Below are positions 46,120 through 56,704 of a stretch of DNA of 64,000 nucleotides, piece after piece (within the stretch, counting starts at the first letter, position 1; the number at the start of each line of letters is the position of its first letter). The notes under the pieces were generated by a model. It did not search any database. It saw only the letters and a program-made list of their open reading frames with translations, and had not been told where the DNA came from. The stretch comes from JAFGJQ01 sp964495075 (GTDB taxonomy: Bacteria; Planctomycetota; Phycisphaerae; UBA1845). The position numbers and the translations under genes were made by a program. Location of the stretch: positions 62,001 through 126,000 of the forward strand of contig CAZBUJ010000005.1 in NCBI GenBank assembly GCA_964495075.1, in the 5' to 3' direction.

Positions 46120-46680
46120 GGTCGAGGTAATCCTTTAGTGACGTCCCGCTGCCGCCGCCCGGCGAGGCCGGGGAGTGTACAGGAATCGCCCGTCGCGGTC
46201 GAGGCCGGCGACCCGCGATTCCCGAGGGGTCGCATGGTCGCCCGCTCGTCCGGGGTGGTTGACTCCGGTGAGCGTGGGGACGAGAGTCAAGCCGCCTCAC
46301 GAGAGAGATGCCAAAATAGTGGCACTGTGCACTGGCTCTGTATTGAGGTCTGACTTCACGTGCGGTCATGGTGCGTCACCCCGGTGGTGCCGGAATCAAG
46401 CATGAGTGTCAAAGACTCATTTCCGATTCGTCGCGTCTGAAGCGCGGTTTTACAGCGAGCGGTAGTCCGACCCGCTCGTCGGAAATGCGCGGCGCCAAAG
46501 TATTGGCTTACACCCGATTAATCGCGCGACTTGCTTGCATCTCTCCGATTCGGTGGTATTACCCAGTACAGAGGGGAGCACGTCATTCTTCATGTGCGCT
46601 GGGACTTCAACTCATGCCGGACGGGGTAGGAACCTGCGTCCAGCGCGATCACGTCAACGCAATCGGAAGGAGGAGTCATT
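46120..46680. other. Intergenic region upstream of the giant repeat protein gene
   Basis: No gene is supported in the 561 bases between the methyltransferase start and the repeat-protein start. The region is moderately GC-rich with a mixed composition around 46300-46560. A strong ribosome-binding site (AAGGAGGAG) lies at its end. No promoter was assigned with confidence. Confidence 0.45.
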
Positions 46681-49600
46681 ATGAGTCGCACTTTCATGAT
46701 GGTGTTGGTGATGATTGGCGTCACGTCGGTACCCGCGTATCGTGCCTATGCGACGTGCTGCGGGTGATATGATTTCGAGAACAGGCGGTCCGCCTGTGAC
46801 AACACGTATCAGACAATCGAGGAATGCGAGGAGGCGTGCTTTGCGGGAGGCTACGAATTCTACGTGTGGGACCCGGAGGGTGAATGCGCGTTGATCGGCG
46901 GGTGGTGGGTGTGCACCCGCCCCGACCGCCGCAACTGCTGTGAGTGTGTGCGATCGGCCACGGACCCCGAGCGGGCCTGTTACGAGGGCGGCTTCGATGA
47001 ATTCGGCTGCGAGGAGATCATGGTCAAAGACGGAGCCGTCGACTGGGACTACTGCGCGTTTCACGAGGCCGCACAGTGCCTTCCGGACGACACGTGTCGG
47101 CCCCTCGCGGAATACAAATGGGACCAGCCGCCGGTATCGGCGGAACCGGATGACGTGTTTTACGGATGGGACGAGCAGTCGACCTGGTGGGACTTCGGCT
47201 TCACGGTGGCCGACGATTGGGTCTGCGTAACCGCCGACCCCGTTACCACCATTCGCTGGTGGGGTTCGTTCCTGGGGTGGGACTACCCGTGGCTTCCGCC
47301 GCGGGAGGACTGGCCATGGCACTTTCATATCCTCATCTGGACCGATGTGCCGGGCGACCCGGCCGACCCCGCCTCCTTCAGTCACCCGGGCGTGGTCATC
47401 CATGAGATTCAGACTGCCCACGAGGCCTACACGGCGTCGTTCGCCGGTTGGACGTTCGATCCGCGGGCGGGCGAGTACGAATCGACGTTCCTCTTTGAAC
47501 AGCTTCTCGAGCCGGAACAGTGGTTCTACCAGGAGCCGGCCGCTGAACCGACCGTCTACTGGGTGAGCATCGCGGCCTGTTATGGCGGCATGCCACCACC
47601 GACCGATCGTCCGTGGGGGTGGACCACCCGCCCTCGGAGCGCTCATACGCCCGCCCCCGATGACGCGGTGGTGATCACCGAGCCGCCCATGCCGGCGTTC
47701 GGAAGCGTGTACATAAGCGGGTGGCCCATTCGCTACCCGGCGGGGACCTCCTGGGACGTGTCGTTCGAGCTGGTTTCCGCGCCGGTCGGGCACGTGTCCA
47801 AGTGGGGGCAGCCACCCGATACATCGCTGCCGGGTCTGCCGGCCCATGACTGGCTGGAGGGGCCGTTCCTGTTCAAGATCACGCTCGCGGACCAGTGGCA
47901 GTGCGAGGGCGGTGACGTCGCCGACCTGCACTGGTTCGGTAACTACGAAGTGGATGCATCCGGGGCGGAGCTGCGCGGGTCAGGCATCAACTACTTCCGC
48001 CTCAGCATCCACGAGAACAGTCCGGGCATGCCGTGGTGTTTGCCGTGGGAGCCCCCCGTATGGTTGACGGACGTCCCGTTCGATCAGGTGGCAGAAACCG
48101 ACACCGGGCTGGTCAACAGCGAGGGGAGCCCCATCTATCGGTACGAGTTTCTGCTGACGGACCCGTTCCCGCAGTTGATCGGTGAGATTTACTGGCTGGA
48201 CATCAGTGCGGTGTCGAACGACCCGGCCGATCCAGCCCAGTGGCGATGGCAGGAGGCGGGGCGGAACGTCACGCCCATCCTCTGTCCGGCCGCCGCTCGC
48301 ACGGATCCCGGCCCGGGTACGTGGCAATCCATCGGCTGGCCCGACGGGACGTACACGGATCTGGCGTTTATCGTCACGTCGCAGATCGACGAAGAGCCGT
48401 ACACCAAGTGGCATCAGCCCCCGCATCCGTATGTCCCCGATGATGCTTTCCACGGATGGGACGAGTATTCGGTCTGGGGCGGCTATCAGATCGCGGCCGA
48501 CGATTGGTACTGCGCCACCGAGGATCCGGTGACGGACATCCACTGGTGGGGCTCCTTCATCGACTGGTTGGAACCGTCGCCCCCGCAGTTGCCCGATCGA
48601 TTCCACATTGCGATCTGGACGGACGTGCCGGCCGACCCCGGCGCCCCCGGCGACTTCAGTCATCCGGGCGAGGTGATTCACGAGATCGTCTGCGAGAACT
48701 ACTCGTGGGAGTTCGTCGGATGGGATTTCGACCCGCGAGAAATCGACGAAGAGTGGACGCGCCCCCCGGAGGCGACGTTCAAGTTCGAGCAGGATCTGGC
48801 GGAGGCGGATTGGTTCTATCAGGGACCCGGTGAGAACATATACTGGGTCAGCATCGCGGCCGAGTACGATGCGCCGGTCGACCCCAGCTACCCCTTCGGC
48901 TGGAAGACGCGGCCGCGGGCGGAAGAGACGCCGGCTCCGGACGATGCGGTCATCATCAGCGCTCCCACGCGGCCAGGCGTGGGCGACGACTACGTGGCCG
49001 GCATGCCGATCGAGTATCCCGCCGGCACGTCGTGGGATCTCGCGTTCCAGTTGACCACCCGCGAGTTGCCGCAGGCGTGCTGCCTGCCGGAAGACGACGA
49101 GTGCGTCGACGTTCCGCCGTCCGAGTGCCTCGGGGATGAAGGGCAGCCGATGGGGCCCGGCACGACGTGCGCGACCACGTTGTGTTGGTGCGACTGGGAG
49201 GCGGACGAGGAATCCAAGTACGTTCAGTTGCCGGATGCGACACCGAACGGCGTGGACGTCATGGTCGATTCGTCCGAGCTGCCACGGATCATGGCCGACG
49301 ATTTCCCGTGTGCACGTCCGGGACCGATCACCGAGGTGCACCTGTGGGGTTCGTGGCTGCGCGACATCAAGGGAACGATAACCGAAATCGGACTCAGCTT
49401 CTGGAGCGACGTCCCGCACGGGCCCGATGGCTATTCGACGCCGGGCGAGGTCCTGTGGAGCCGCCACTTCGGCCCCGGCGAGTTTTCCGAGAAGCTGTAT
49501 GCCCAAGTCGATCCGAGCGAATGGTGGTGGAACCCCCGTCCGGACGTCCGACCGATCGAGTTCGGGGACAGCCAGGTCTGGCAGGTCAGCATCTGCATGG

Positions 49601-51849
49601 ACCCGGACGAAGCCTTCTACCAGGAGGGCGGAGCGGGTGAGCTGACCATCTACTGGCTGGCGGTCACCGTCACGACGGACGGTGGGCGTTTCGGCTGGAA
49701 GACCCGCCAGTGGCCGGACCACTTCCGTGACGACGCCGTGTGGACCGAGGGGGAACTGCCGCCGTGGTGGCTCGAGCTGCGCTACCCATCCGGTCACCCG
49801 TATCACGGCCTGGAGGACGACTCGATCGATCTTGCCTTCGCCCTGGTTACCGGGGAGCCGGAACTGTATTCCAAGTGGCTGCAACCACCGCACGGTGGCG
49901 GTGACGGTTTTGATGCTGCTTCCGATCTCTGGTGGCCTGAACCGCCGCCGAAGTGGGAGCAGCGTCCCGACCTGGACCTCCCGGGCCTGCCCGCTCATGA
50001 CGAGGGAAGCCCCGATGCCGCTTATTCCCAGATCATCCTGGCCGACGAGTGGCGGTGCCGGGGCGGTGACGTGAACCGGCTCGACTGGTGGGGCAACTAT
50101 GAGTTGGACGCGTTGGGCCAGGAGATCCGAGGGGCCGGCATCGACCACTTCCGCCTGAGCATCCACTTGTGTGGGGGCGGGGATCCCTGGTGCCTGCCGA
50201 TGGAGCCCCCGGCGTGGGTCTTGGATGTGCCGTTCGACGCGATCCCGGAAGTGGACACCGGGTTGGTGAACAGCGAGGGCAGCACGATCTATTCCTATCA
50301 GTTCGCATTGCCGGAACCGTTCGTGCAGGAAGAAGGGATGTTCTACTGGTTCGACCTGACGGCCGTATCGGTGGACCCGATGGATCCGGCCCGATGGCGA
50401 TGGCAGGAAGCCAACCGAAGTCCCGTCTTCCTCGGGCATGCCCCGGCCGCGCAAAGCGAGATACCCGGGCCGGCGGCGTGGCGGTCGATCACGTGGCCGA
50501 CCATTCCGATCAGTTTCAGCGACATGGCGTTCCGGGTGTCTTCGAACGTGTTCGTCCAGGAGCCGGACCCGAACAAGGTCGTGGTCGATGATTTCATTTC
50601 GGATGGCCGTCCGATCGACGTGGTCAACTGGTGGGGCAGCTACCTGGATGACCAGTACGCGCCGGACTCCCCGTCGACTTCGCCTTACGCGATGGACGGG
50701 TGGCTGATCAGTTTCCATCATGCGATGCCGTGGGCGGAGTGTCCGCCGCAGTTTGGCCCGGTGGATGCGCCGACGGCCTTGGGGGTGTACTATGCCCCGC
50801 TGGACGCCGTGTCGATCGCCGGACTGTTTATGGCCGATTGCTTCGGGCACGGCGTGTACGAGTACATCGTGGATCTGTCCCGGTGCTGCCTGCTCTGCTC
50901 GGAAGTGGACCCGCGGACGGGCGACCGGCCGGCCCAGGTCGGTGTTTTCCGCGAGCGGCACGGGTTGCGGTACTGGCTCGGGATCCAGGCGGTGGCGGGC
51001 GTCACCTGGGAGCCGCCGGCGTGCGGGTTCGAGGATCGTATTCTGACCGGGCACTTGCCGTCGCCGGAGACGCCGGACGGGCACTTCTGGGGCTGGCACA
51101 CCAGTCCGGAAGAAGCGATGCCCTTCGATCCGCTCGATGACGCGTGCACGGGTACGATCACCAGTTTCGTTCCCGATCCGCCCGAATGCTGGGTGTATGA
51201 CGAATGGGAGGCCCAGCCGTGGCTGTGCCCGGAACCGGCTCCCCCGCCGCCACCGGTGCACATGGCCTTCGCGTTGCTGACGTCCGTGGAACGCACGTAC
51301 GTCGATGCGTACAGCGTGGGCCGGCACGATGCGTCCGGTGGTTACCCTGGTGGAAGCATCCCGTTTCCGATTGCCCCGATCGGCGGCGTGATGGAGCCGC
51401 GGGAACAGGTCGTCGGCGAGATGGCCTTCAGCCTGGTGTTTGCTGCGGTCGTCGATCCGGACGACTACACGGTGGAAGTCTGGCCGGACCTGGGTCTCAC
51501 CGCGACCCTAGCCCCCGGGCCGGCGGAGAACGAGTTGATTCTGACGTTCGATGGCGTGTTCCCCACGGGGTGGTACGAGATCAAGCTACTCGAAGACCCG
51601 CTGCACTTCGCCGTGTTCGCGGTCTGCTACTCCCAGGGCGATGTGAATTGTAGTGGTGACACCACGGGTCTGGACCTCGCCGCGATTCAGAGCCCGGGCT
51701 CCTGGAACAAGGATCTGTCGGTGGCGGGTGTCAATCCGCGTGCGGACGTCAACCGCGACGGGCAGGTGACGGCCCTGGACCTCGCCAAGGCCCAGAGCCC
51801 GGCGTACTGGAACAAGCCGGTTCCACCGCTGCCCTGCATCTGTCCGTGA
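46681..51849 (+). pseudogene. Giant secreted repeat protein (about 1,720 codons) with an in-frame TGA at codon 29
   Basis: The frame opens with ATG 46681 after a perfect AAGGAGGAG site and a signal peptide (MSRTFMMVLVMIGVTSVP), meets TGA at 46765-46767, then runs open to 51849. About six copies of a beta-rich domain follow, each with a KW(x)QPP start, an ADDW(x)C element, WWGSY or WGNY, a WTDVP element and SWD(L/V)AF near its end. Such repeats occur in planctomycete proteins (I think DUF7901). The C terminus is dockerin-like (DVNCSGDTTGLDLA, DVNRDGQVTALDLA). As read it is a pseudogene or a base error (TGG to TGA is the simplest), unless the codon is read through. Confidence 0.75.
46781..46797 (+). 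other. 7-bp hairpin just downstream of the in-frame TGA
   Basis: ACAGGCG pairs with CGCCTGT around a GTC loop, starting 13 nt after the TGA at 46765-46767. The loop begins with G. The distance and loop fit the general description of bacterial SECIS elements (stem-loop shortly after UGA, G in the first two loop bases), but such hairpins are common in GC-rich DNA. Confidence 0.3.
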
Positions 51850-52029
51850 CCGGCACACGACCGGCCGACCTGACCGCGCCGGATGCGGTCAGGTTTGACA
51901 ACGGACTTCTCTCGTACGGTCGCATCGCGGCCGGCGAGAGGGGTCCGTTTTGTACCGGGCCGAACCACTTCCACGGTACGCGGCGTCGTCGGGGCCTGCA
52001 CCGGAGCATGTATTGCACGGTCCACGGGG

Positions 52030-52275
52030 ATGCTGCGCCGTCTGGTGACCGACGTCATCATGCCGGACCTGAACGGGAAGCAGGTGGATGATCGGTTGAA
52101 GGCATCGATGCCGGGCCTGCGGGCGGTGTTCATTTCCGGCTGCCCCTCGGATGTGATCGCCCCTCACGGCGTGCTCGACGAAGGCGTCGAGTCCCTGCAA
52201 AAGCCGTTCACGCGTCGGCACTTGCTCAACCGCGTCCGTGAGGTGCTCGACGAGCAGCGCGTTCCGCGCGGTTGA
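52030..52275 (+). pseudogene. Response-regulator receiver-domain fragment
   Basis: The 81 codons cover the C-terminal two thirds of a CheY-like receiver domain: LVTDVIMPDLNGKQVDD with the phospho-acceptor Asp region, VFISGCPSDVIAPHGVLDEG, and ESLQKPFTRRHLLNRVREVL with the conserved Lys. The N-terminal third, with the acidic pocket residues, is not found in any frame upstream, so this is a truncated remnant, probably of a hybrid histidine kinase. It lies 180 bp after the repeat-protein stop. Confidence 0.6.
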
Positions 52276-52369
52276 TTCCCACCGGTCGTGCAGCCTGTGT
52301 ACCGGGTGAATCGCAGGCCCGCGCTATTTGGGCAGGGCGCGGTGGAGCCCCGGTTTGCACGGAGGAGCC

Positions 52370-52906
52370 ATGATGAGCCGCATCGGCCCACGCAGTGCCG
52401 CGATCGTCGTTTGCGTGATCGGCTCGGCGTCGCCCCGTTCGGCACCGGTCGGTGGGCACAAGTTGCCGTACGTGCCCGAGCAGGCGGACCCGCTGATGGC
52501 GGAGATGGAGGCGACCGACCGTGCAGCCGCGGCCGGGCGGCAGGCCGAGACGCGACGGAGCCGCGGCGACCCGGCGGTGCGGAAGCAGGCATGAAAAGCG
52601 CGGCAGACTGAATTCGACTTCATCGGGATCGAGGTTCCGAATTCGGTCGACGTGTTCAAGCCCGCGTTTCACTTTCCGCCGGCCCACCAGTTCGGCACGG
52701 GAGACTGCTGATCCTCCCGCACGACCTCGTTCGTGGAATCGGAAGTGTACCGGGACGCCGTCGCGGCGGTGGTGGCGATGTTCCGGAGTCGCGAGTCGCA
52801 ACGAGACACGAGCGAGCGAATGGCCGGCGTGGGCCGCGGCGCCGACGACACGTTCCATCCGGAGGCCGGCTCCCTTTTGTCTGGTTCGCGCGCTGGCACT
52901 CGGTAG
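52370..52906 (+). pseudogene. Small ORF with two in-frame TGA codons
   Basis: One frame from ATG 52370 (ribosome-binding site GGAGGAG directly upstream) to TAG 52904 has the GC-rich third positions of coding DNA throughout, yet holds TGA at 52592-52594 and 52709-52711. The translation includes FDFIGIEVPNSVDVFKPAF and SFVESEVYRDAVAAVVAMF, which look like normal protein, but I do not recognise the family. It may be a decayed gene, or one hit by base errors, or read through. The first part alone (52370-52594) is a 74-codon ORF. Confidence 0.45.
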
Positions 52907-52986
52907 GGCTCGGGGTATGCTATGCCGCACGCGGGCAGCGTCGCACGTGGCCAGCCGTGGCGGTGGCAAAGTGAGGTCTTCGGCCG

Positions 52987-54444
52987 ATGGGTGAAGCGGG
53001 TTCCATTGCGATCGTGGCGCTGGTGGCGGACCTGGCCATTCGGATCGGGTTGTCGCTGCGCATCATCATGCGGCGGATTCCGGTGGGCGTCTCGCTGGCC
53101 TGGCTGACCATCGTGCTCATCGTGCCGCTGTTCGGTGCGGTACTGTATCTCCTCCTGGGCGAGATGCGGCTGGGTGGCCGCCGGGCCCGTCGCGCCGAGA
53201 CCATCCACGAACCGTACATTGAGTGGCTGGAGAATCTCCACGGGCGTCATCCGGACGTGCACTCGATCGTGGGAGGCGATTTCGAGCCGCTGGCCCGCCT
53301 GGCCGACACGGTGACCGGCATCCCGCCATTGCCGGGCAACGCGCTGCAACTGTTCCATGACAGCGCGACCGCCTTTCGAGCGATGATCAGCGACATCGAT
53401 GGGGCCAAGCGGACCTGCCACCTCGAGTTCTATATCTGGAGTTGCGGTGGGGCGGCGGACGAAGTGGCCGAGGCGCTGCGGCGGGCGGCGAGCCGGGGGG
53501 TCATCTGCCGCATGCTCGTCGACGCAGTCGGCAGCAACGCGTTTCTTCGCAGCCGCTGGGTCTCGCGGCTGCGTGGAGACGGTGTCGACGTGCGGGCCGC
53601 GTTGCCGGTGGGTCTTCTTCGCATGCTGTTCTTCCGCCTCGACCTGCGCAACCACCGGAAAATCGTGGTGATCGACGGGGAAGTCGCGTACACCGGCAGC
53701 CTGAACCTCGCCGACCCCGCCTACTTCAAGCTGACCGCCGGCGTGGGCCAGTGGGTGGACGCGATGGCCCGGCTGCGCGGGCCGGGCGTCGAGGCGCTGG
53801 CCATCACGTTTCTCGAGGACTGGCAACTTGAGACCGGGCATTCACTTGAGAACCTGGTGAAGATGAGCGACGTGCACGCGCTTCCGCGCCAGGGGCAGTC
53901 CACGGTGCAGGTCGTCCCCTCCGGACCGATGGTGCGTCCGGAGGTGGCCCGCGACGTGCTCCTGATGGCCTTGTACTCCGCCCGCCGGGAGTTGATCCTG
54001 ACCACCCCCTATTTCGTTCCGGACGAAGCGATGCTGACGGCGCTCAAGTCGGCGGCCGGCCGCGGGGTCGCCGTGACGCTGATCCTGCCCGCGAAAGTGG
54101 ATTCCCGGCTGGTGCGGTACGCCAGCCGGGCCCAACTGGACAACCTCCTTGCGGCGGGTGTGCGGGTGGAGTTCTTCGGTGCGGGGTTGTTGCACACCAA
54201 GTCGATCACGATCGATCAGGAATGCAGCCTGTTCGGCTCGCTGAATCTGGACCTGCGCAGCTTAAAGCTGGACTTCGAGATCACGCTCGTCGTCTACGAC
54301 AAAGAGTTCACGTCGCGGTTGCGCCAGCTCCAGTTCGCGTATATCGAGCAATCGAGGACGATCGATCTGTACACCTGGCGACAACGGCCGTTCCGCCATC
54401 GACTGACCGACAACGTGGCCCGGCTGCTCTCGCCGCTCCTGTAG
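52987..54444 (+). CDS. Cardiolipin synthase (ClsA-like phospholipase D family)
   Basis: A 485-aa enzyme with two N-terminal membrane helices (about residues 7-27 and 36-56) and two HKD catalytic motifs: NHRKIVVIDGEVAYTGSLN near residue 220 and LHTKSITIDQECSLFGSLN near residue 400, each with the His and Lys of the phospholipase D fold. ClsA condenses two phosphatidylglycerols to cardiolipin and glycerol at the inner membrane. The length and two-helix start match ClsA. It has GAGG upstream of the ATG. It is not obviously in an operon. Confidence 0.93.
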   Translation: MGEAGSIAIVALVADLAIRIGLSLRIIMRRIPVGVSLAWLTIVLIVPLFGAVLYLLLGEMRLGGRRARRAETIHEPYIEWLENLHGRHPDVHSIVGGDFEPLARLADTVTGIPPLPGNALQLFHDSATAFRAMISDIDGAKRTCHLEFYIWSCGGAADEVAEALRRAASRGVICRMLVDAVGSNAFLRSRWVSRLRGDGVDVRAALPVGLLRMLFFRLDLRNHRKIVVIDGEVAYTGSLNLADPAYFKLTAGVGQWVDAMARLRGPGVEALAITFLEDWQLETGHSLENLVKMSDVHALPRQGQSTVQVVPSGPMVRPEVARDVLLMALYSARRELILTTPYFVPDEAMLTALKSAAGRGVAVTLILPAKVDSRLVRYASRAQLDNLLAAGVRVEFFGAGLLHTKSITIDQECSLFGSLNLDLRSLKLDFEITLVVYDKEFTSRLRQLQFAYIEQSRTIDLYTWRQRPFRHRLTDNVARLLSPLL

Positions 54445-54904
54445 ATCGCCGTCGGCAGCGCGATGCGCGGCCTCGATCCGAGAGTGGCGATTCCCCGGCC
54501 GAGCCGATGACGCGCCGCCCGGGTCGGGCTCGCCTTGGAGGTTCTCGCGCCTTCTCGATCGGGACGAGAAGTCCCGCGACCTGGGGGCTGCTTGACGCTG
54601 GCGACGGGTCCTGTAGCATCAGGCCACGTTTGCGGCCGGGCCGGCAGTGAAGGATCATGTCAGTGGACGTCGAGGGCGGTTGACGCCATCGTGGAAGACG
54701 TATGGACAGGCGGAGACCCGGGAGAGGTCCGCGATTCCCCCGCGATGGATGGCAACGGCGGCGGTGACGACGGTGGGCCGTTCTGCGATCTTTGAGCAGG
54801 AAGAGTACCGGTGAGGACGCTGATGGTCGTGCCGGTGGCGGTGGGTGTGTTGAGTGCAAGGCCAGGCGGGGCTTGACCCGGTTTCGCCGGCAAGGGGTAG
54901 ATCG
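54445..54904. other. Intergenic region without a supported gene
   Basis: The 460 bases between cardiolipin synthase and carbonic anhydrase hold only short GC-rich ORFs with no motif. The last part before 54905 carries AGGGG, which may be the ribosome-binding site of the carbonic anhydrase gene. No clear terminator or promoter was found. Confidence 0.45.
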
Positions 54905-55525
54905 ATGGACAGGTTGATCCGAGGGGTTGCGGTGTTTCACCGGCAGGTGTTTCCGCGGTTGCAGGCCCTCTTCCGCAAACTGGAAAAGGGCCAGAAGCCC
55001 ATCACGCTGTTCATCACGTGCTCGGACTCGCGCGTGGTGCCGAACCTGATCACACAGACGAACCCGGGCGACCTGTTGGTCATGCGGACGGCCGGGAACA
55101 TCGTGCCCCGCTACTCCTCGTCACCCACCGCGGAGGGGGCCACCATCGAATACGCCGTGAAAGCCCTGGGCGTGCGGCACATCGTAGTCTGCGGACATTC
55201 CTGGTGCGGTGCGATGCAAGGGCTGTTGTCGCCGGAGAGTCTCGAGAGCATGCCCATCGTAGCCGGCTGGGTCAAGAAAGCGGATGCCGCCCGCCGGGCG
55301 GTCGCCAGGGTCGCCCCGCGGGCGACGGGCGGGGAACTGATGGATCGGCTCGTCGAGCAAAACGCGTTGCTCCAGTTGGAGCATCTGCGTTCGCACCCGT
55401 CGGTCGACGAGGCCGAGTCGAGGGGCCGGCTGACGTTGCACGCCTGGTTGTACCGGTTCGAGACGGGCGAGGTTCTCCGGCACGATCGGGAACAAAACCG
55501 TTTCGTGCCCCTCGCGGATGGGTAG
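54905..55525 (+). CDS. Beta-class carbonic anhydrase
   Basis: A 206-aa beta-carbonic anhydrase that interconverts CO2 and bicarbonate with a zinc ion. The zinc ligands are Cys39, His98 and Cys101 (CSDSR and CGHSWCGAM), and Asp41 and Arg43 form the catalytic dyad. The length fits the family. The start ATG 54905 gives MDRLIRGVAVFHRQVFP and follows an AGGGG site; the in-frame sequence upstream (54854) looks untranslated. No clear operon partner. Confidence 0.95.
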   Translation: MDRLIRGVAVFHRQVFPRLQALFRKLEKGQKPITLFITCSDSRVVPNLITQTNPGDLLVMRTAGNIVPRYSSSPTAEGATIEYAVKALGVRHIVVCGHSWCGAMQGLLSPESLESMPIVAGWVKKADAARRAVARVAPRATGGELMDRLVEQNALLQLEHLRSHPSVDEAESRGRLTLHAWLYRFETGEVLRHDREQNRFVPLADG

Positions 55526-56113
55526 GGGACGCCGCAGGCGATCCTGGCCGCGGCCGACGGCCGCGTGCGCGTGCCGACACACCTCCATACCGCGGACGAT
55601 CCGCCCGGCGGGAAGCATCCCGCGAATCTCCGCCATGAAGGCATCGCGGCTCGGCCCGCGGCGCCGGGAACCATCTTCCTGGACAGCACGATGCGCACGG
55701 CGCCGTAGCCGTCGAGGGTGACCGTAGCGTAGCGATCGATGTCCACCATGAACGTCTGCAGGTCCGTGGTGTACAGCCTCAACCACGGCGGCGCGTTCCT
55801 GCCAATCGTGATCGCTCCTGAGTACACTCCCCGTGGCCCTGATCGAGGGCACCGCGTATCTTCCTGCCAGGCCGACCGGTTCGCTCGGACAGTGTATTCC
55901 GGACCGGGGCGGGTCCGTTGCCGTTCGTCAAACGGATCGAGCAGGGACGCGCTGCCGCCCGTCCCGGCGCGAGAGCGGACTTTGCCGGACTGCAATAACC
56001 TGCCGGGCTTGCGGAATAAACATGACAGTTGCACGATCCGGTGGGCGGGCGGGCCGCCCCCGGCGTGCGGGGCGGGATATCAAACCGCCTGGCTTCACGG
56101 TGAGGCGGCCAGG
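55526..56113. other. Intergenic region, possibly with a decayed minus-strand gene
   Basis: The 588 bases have no intact gene. On the minus strand two overlapping frames give plausible protein pieces, RYATVTLDGYGAVRIVLSR and AFMAEIRGMLPAGRIVRGME, joined by a frame change near 55650, as if a gene had decayed. I could not match it to a family. Nothing clear was found before the sigma factor start. Confidence 0.4.
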
Positions 56114-56704
56114 ATGGGTAAGACGAATCCAACGGGTCGAGAACGGTCATCCGAGCAGTTCCTGGCTCTGCTCGAACCGATCCGCGACTCGCTGTACCGC
56201 TACGCCAAGCACACAGCGTGGCGCGACGACCTGGGCGAGGAGATCGTGCAGGAGGCCGTCATGACGGCCTGGCGCGAGTTTGATCGCTATCAGCCCGGCA
56301 CGAACTTCCGGGCCTGGGTGTTCAAGATCCTGGTCAACACGAGTTACCGCCTCAACAAGCGAGTCGCCCGCAAGCGGGAGGTCCCGTTGGACGATGCGGC
56401 CGGCGATCTGAGCATGGTGTTGGAGCGGGAAGAAGCGTGGTCGCATCTGCTGGCCGACCAGGCCGCGCTGGAGCAGTTGCTTGACGAGCGACTGGTTCGT
56501 GCGCTGCGGGCTCTGGGAGAGGAGGAACGGCATTGCCTGCTTCTGCGGTTGCTCGAAGACTTGCCGTACAAGGAGATCGCGACCATGTTGGGCATCCCGC
56601 TCGGGACGGTCATGTCGCACGTGCATCGGGCACGGATTCGACTTCGTGAAGTGCTTGCCGGGCTGGCCGTCGAGTACGGGCTGATCGAGGAGGCCGCATC
56701 ATGA
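56114..56704 (+). CDS. ECF-type RNA polymerase sigma factor
   Basis: A 196-aa sigma-70 family protein of ECF type. Region 2 (residues about 20-90) contains GEEIVQEAVMTAWREFDRYQ and RAWVFKILVNTSY; region 4 (about 130-180) has ALGEEERHCLLLRLLEDLP and the helix-turn-helix IATMLGIPLGTVMSHVHRAR. ECF sigma factors direct RNA polymerase to envelope or stress genes under control of an anti-sigma factor. Its stop overlaps the start of the zinc-finger anti-sigma gene (ATGA). The start ATG 56114 fits the family; an upstream ORF does not. Confidence 0.93.
   Translation: MGKTNPTGRERSSEQFLALLEPIRDSLYRYAKHTAWRDDLGEEIVQEAVMTAWREFDRYQPGTNFRAWVFKILVNTSYRLNKRVARKREVPLDDAAGDLSMVLEREEAWSHLLADQAALEQLLDERLVRALRALGEEERHCLLLRLLEDLPYKEIATMLGIPLGTVMSHVHRARIRLREVLAGLAVEYGLIEEAAS

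Noticed and set aside
46864..51849. GTG at 46864 as the true start of the repeat protein
   Set aside because: It has no ribosome-binding site or signal peptide, while ATG 46681 in the same frame has both, so the true start is upstream with an intervening TGA.
46681..52906. Reassignment of TGA to an amino acid in this organism
   Set aside because: Many confident genes in the window end in TGA, often as ATGA overlaps, so a general recoding is not tenable. Errors, decay or local readthrough remain.
55528..55850. Minus-strand coding-like pieces near 55,650
   Set aside because: Two frames give sensible fragments, but no family match, start codon or ribosome-binding site was found, so it is only mentioned as a possible decayed gene.
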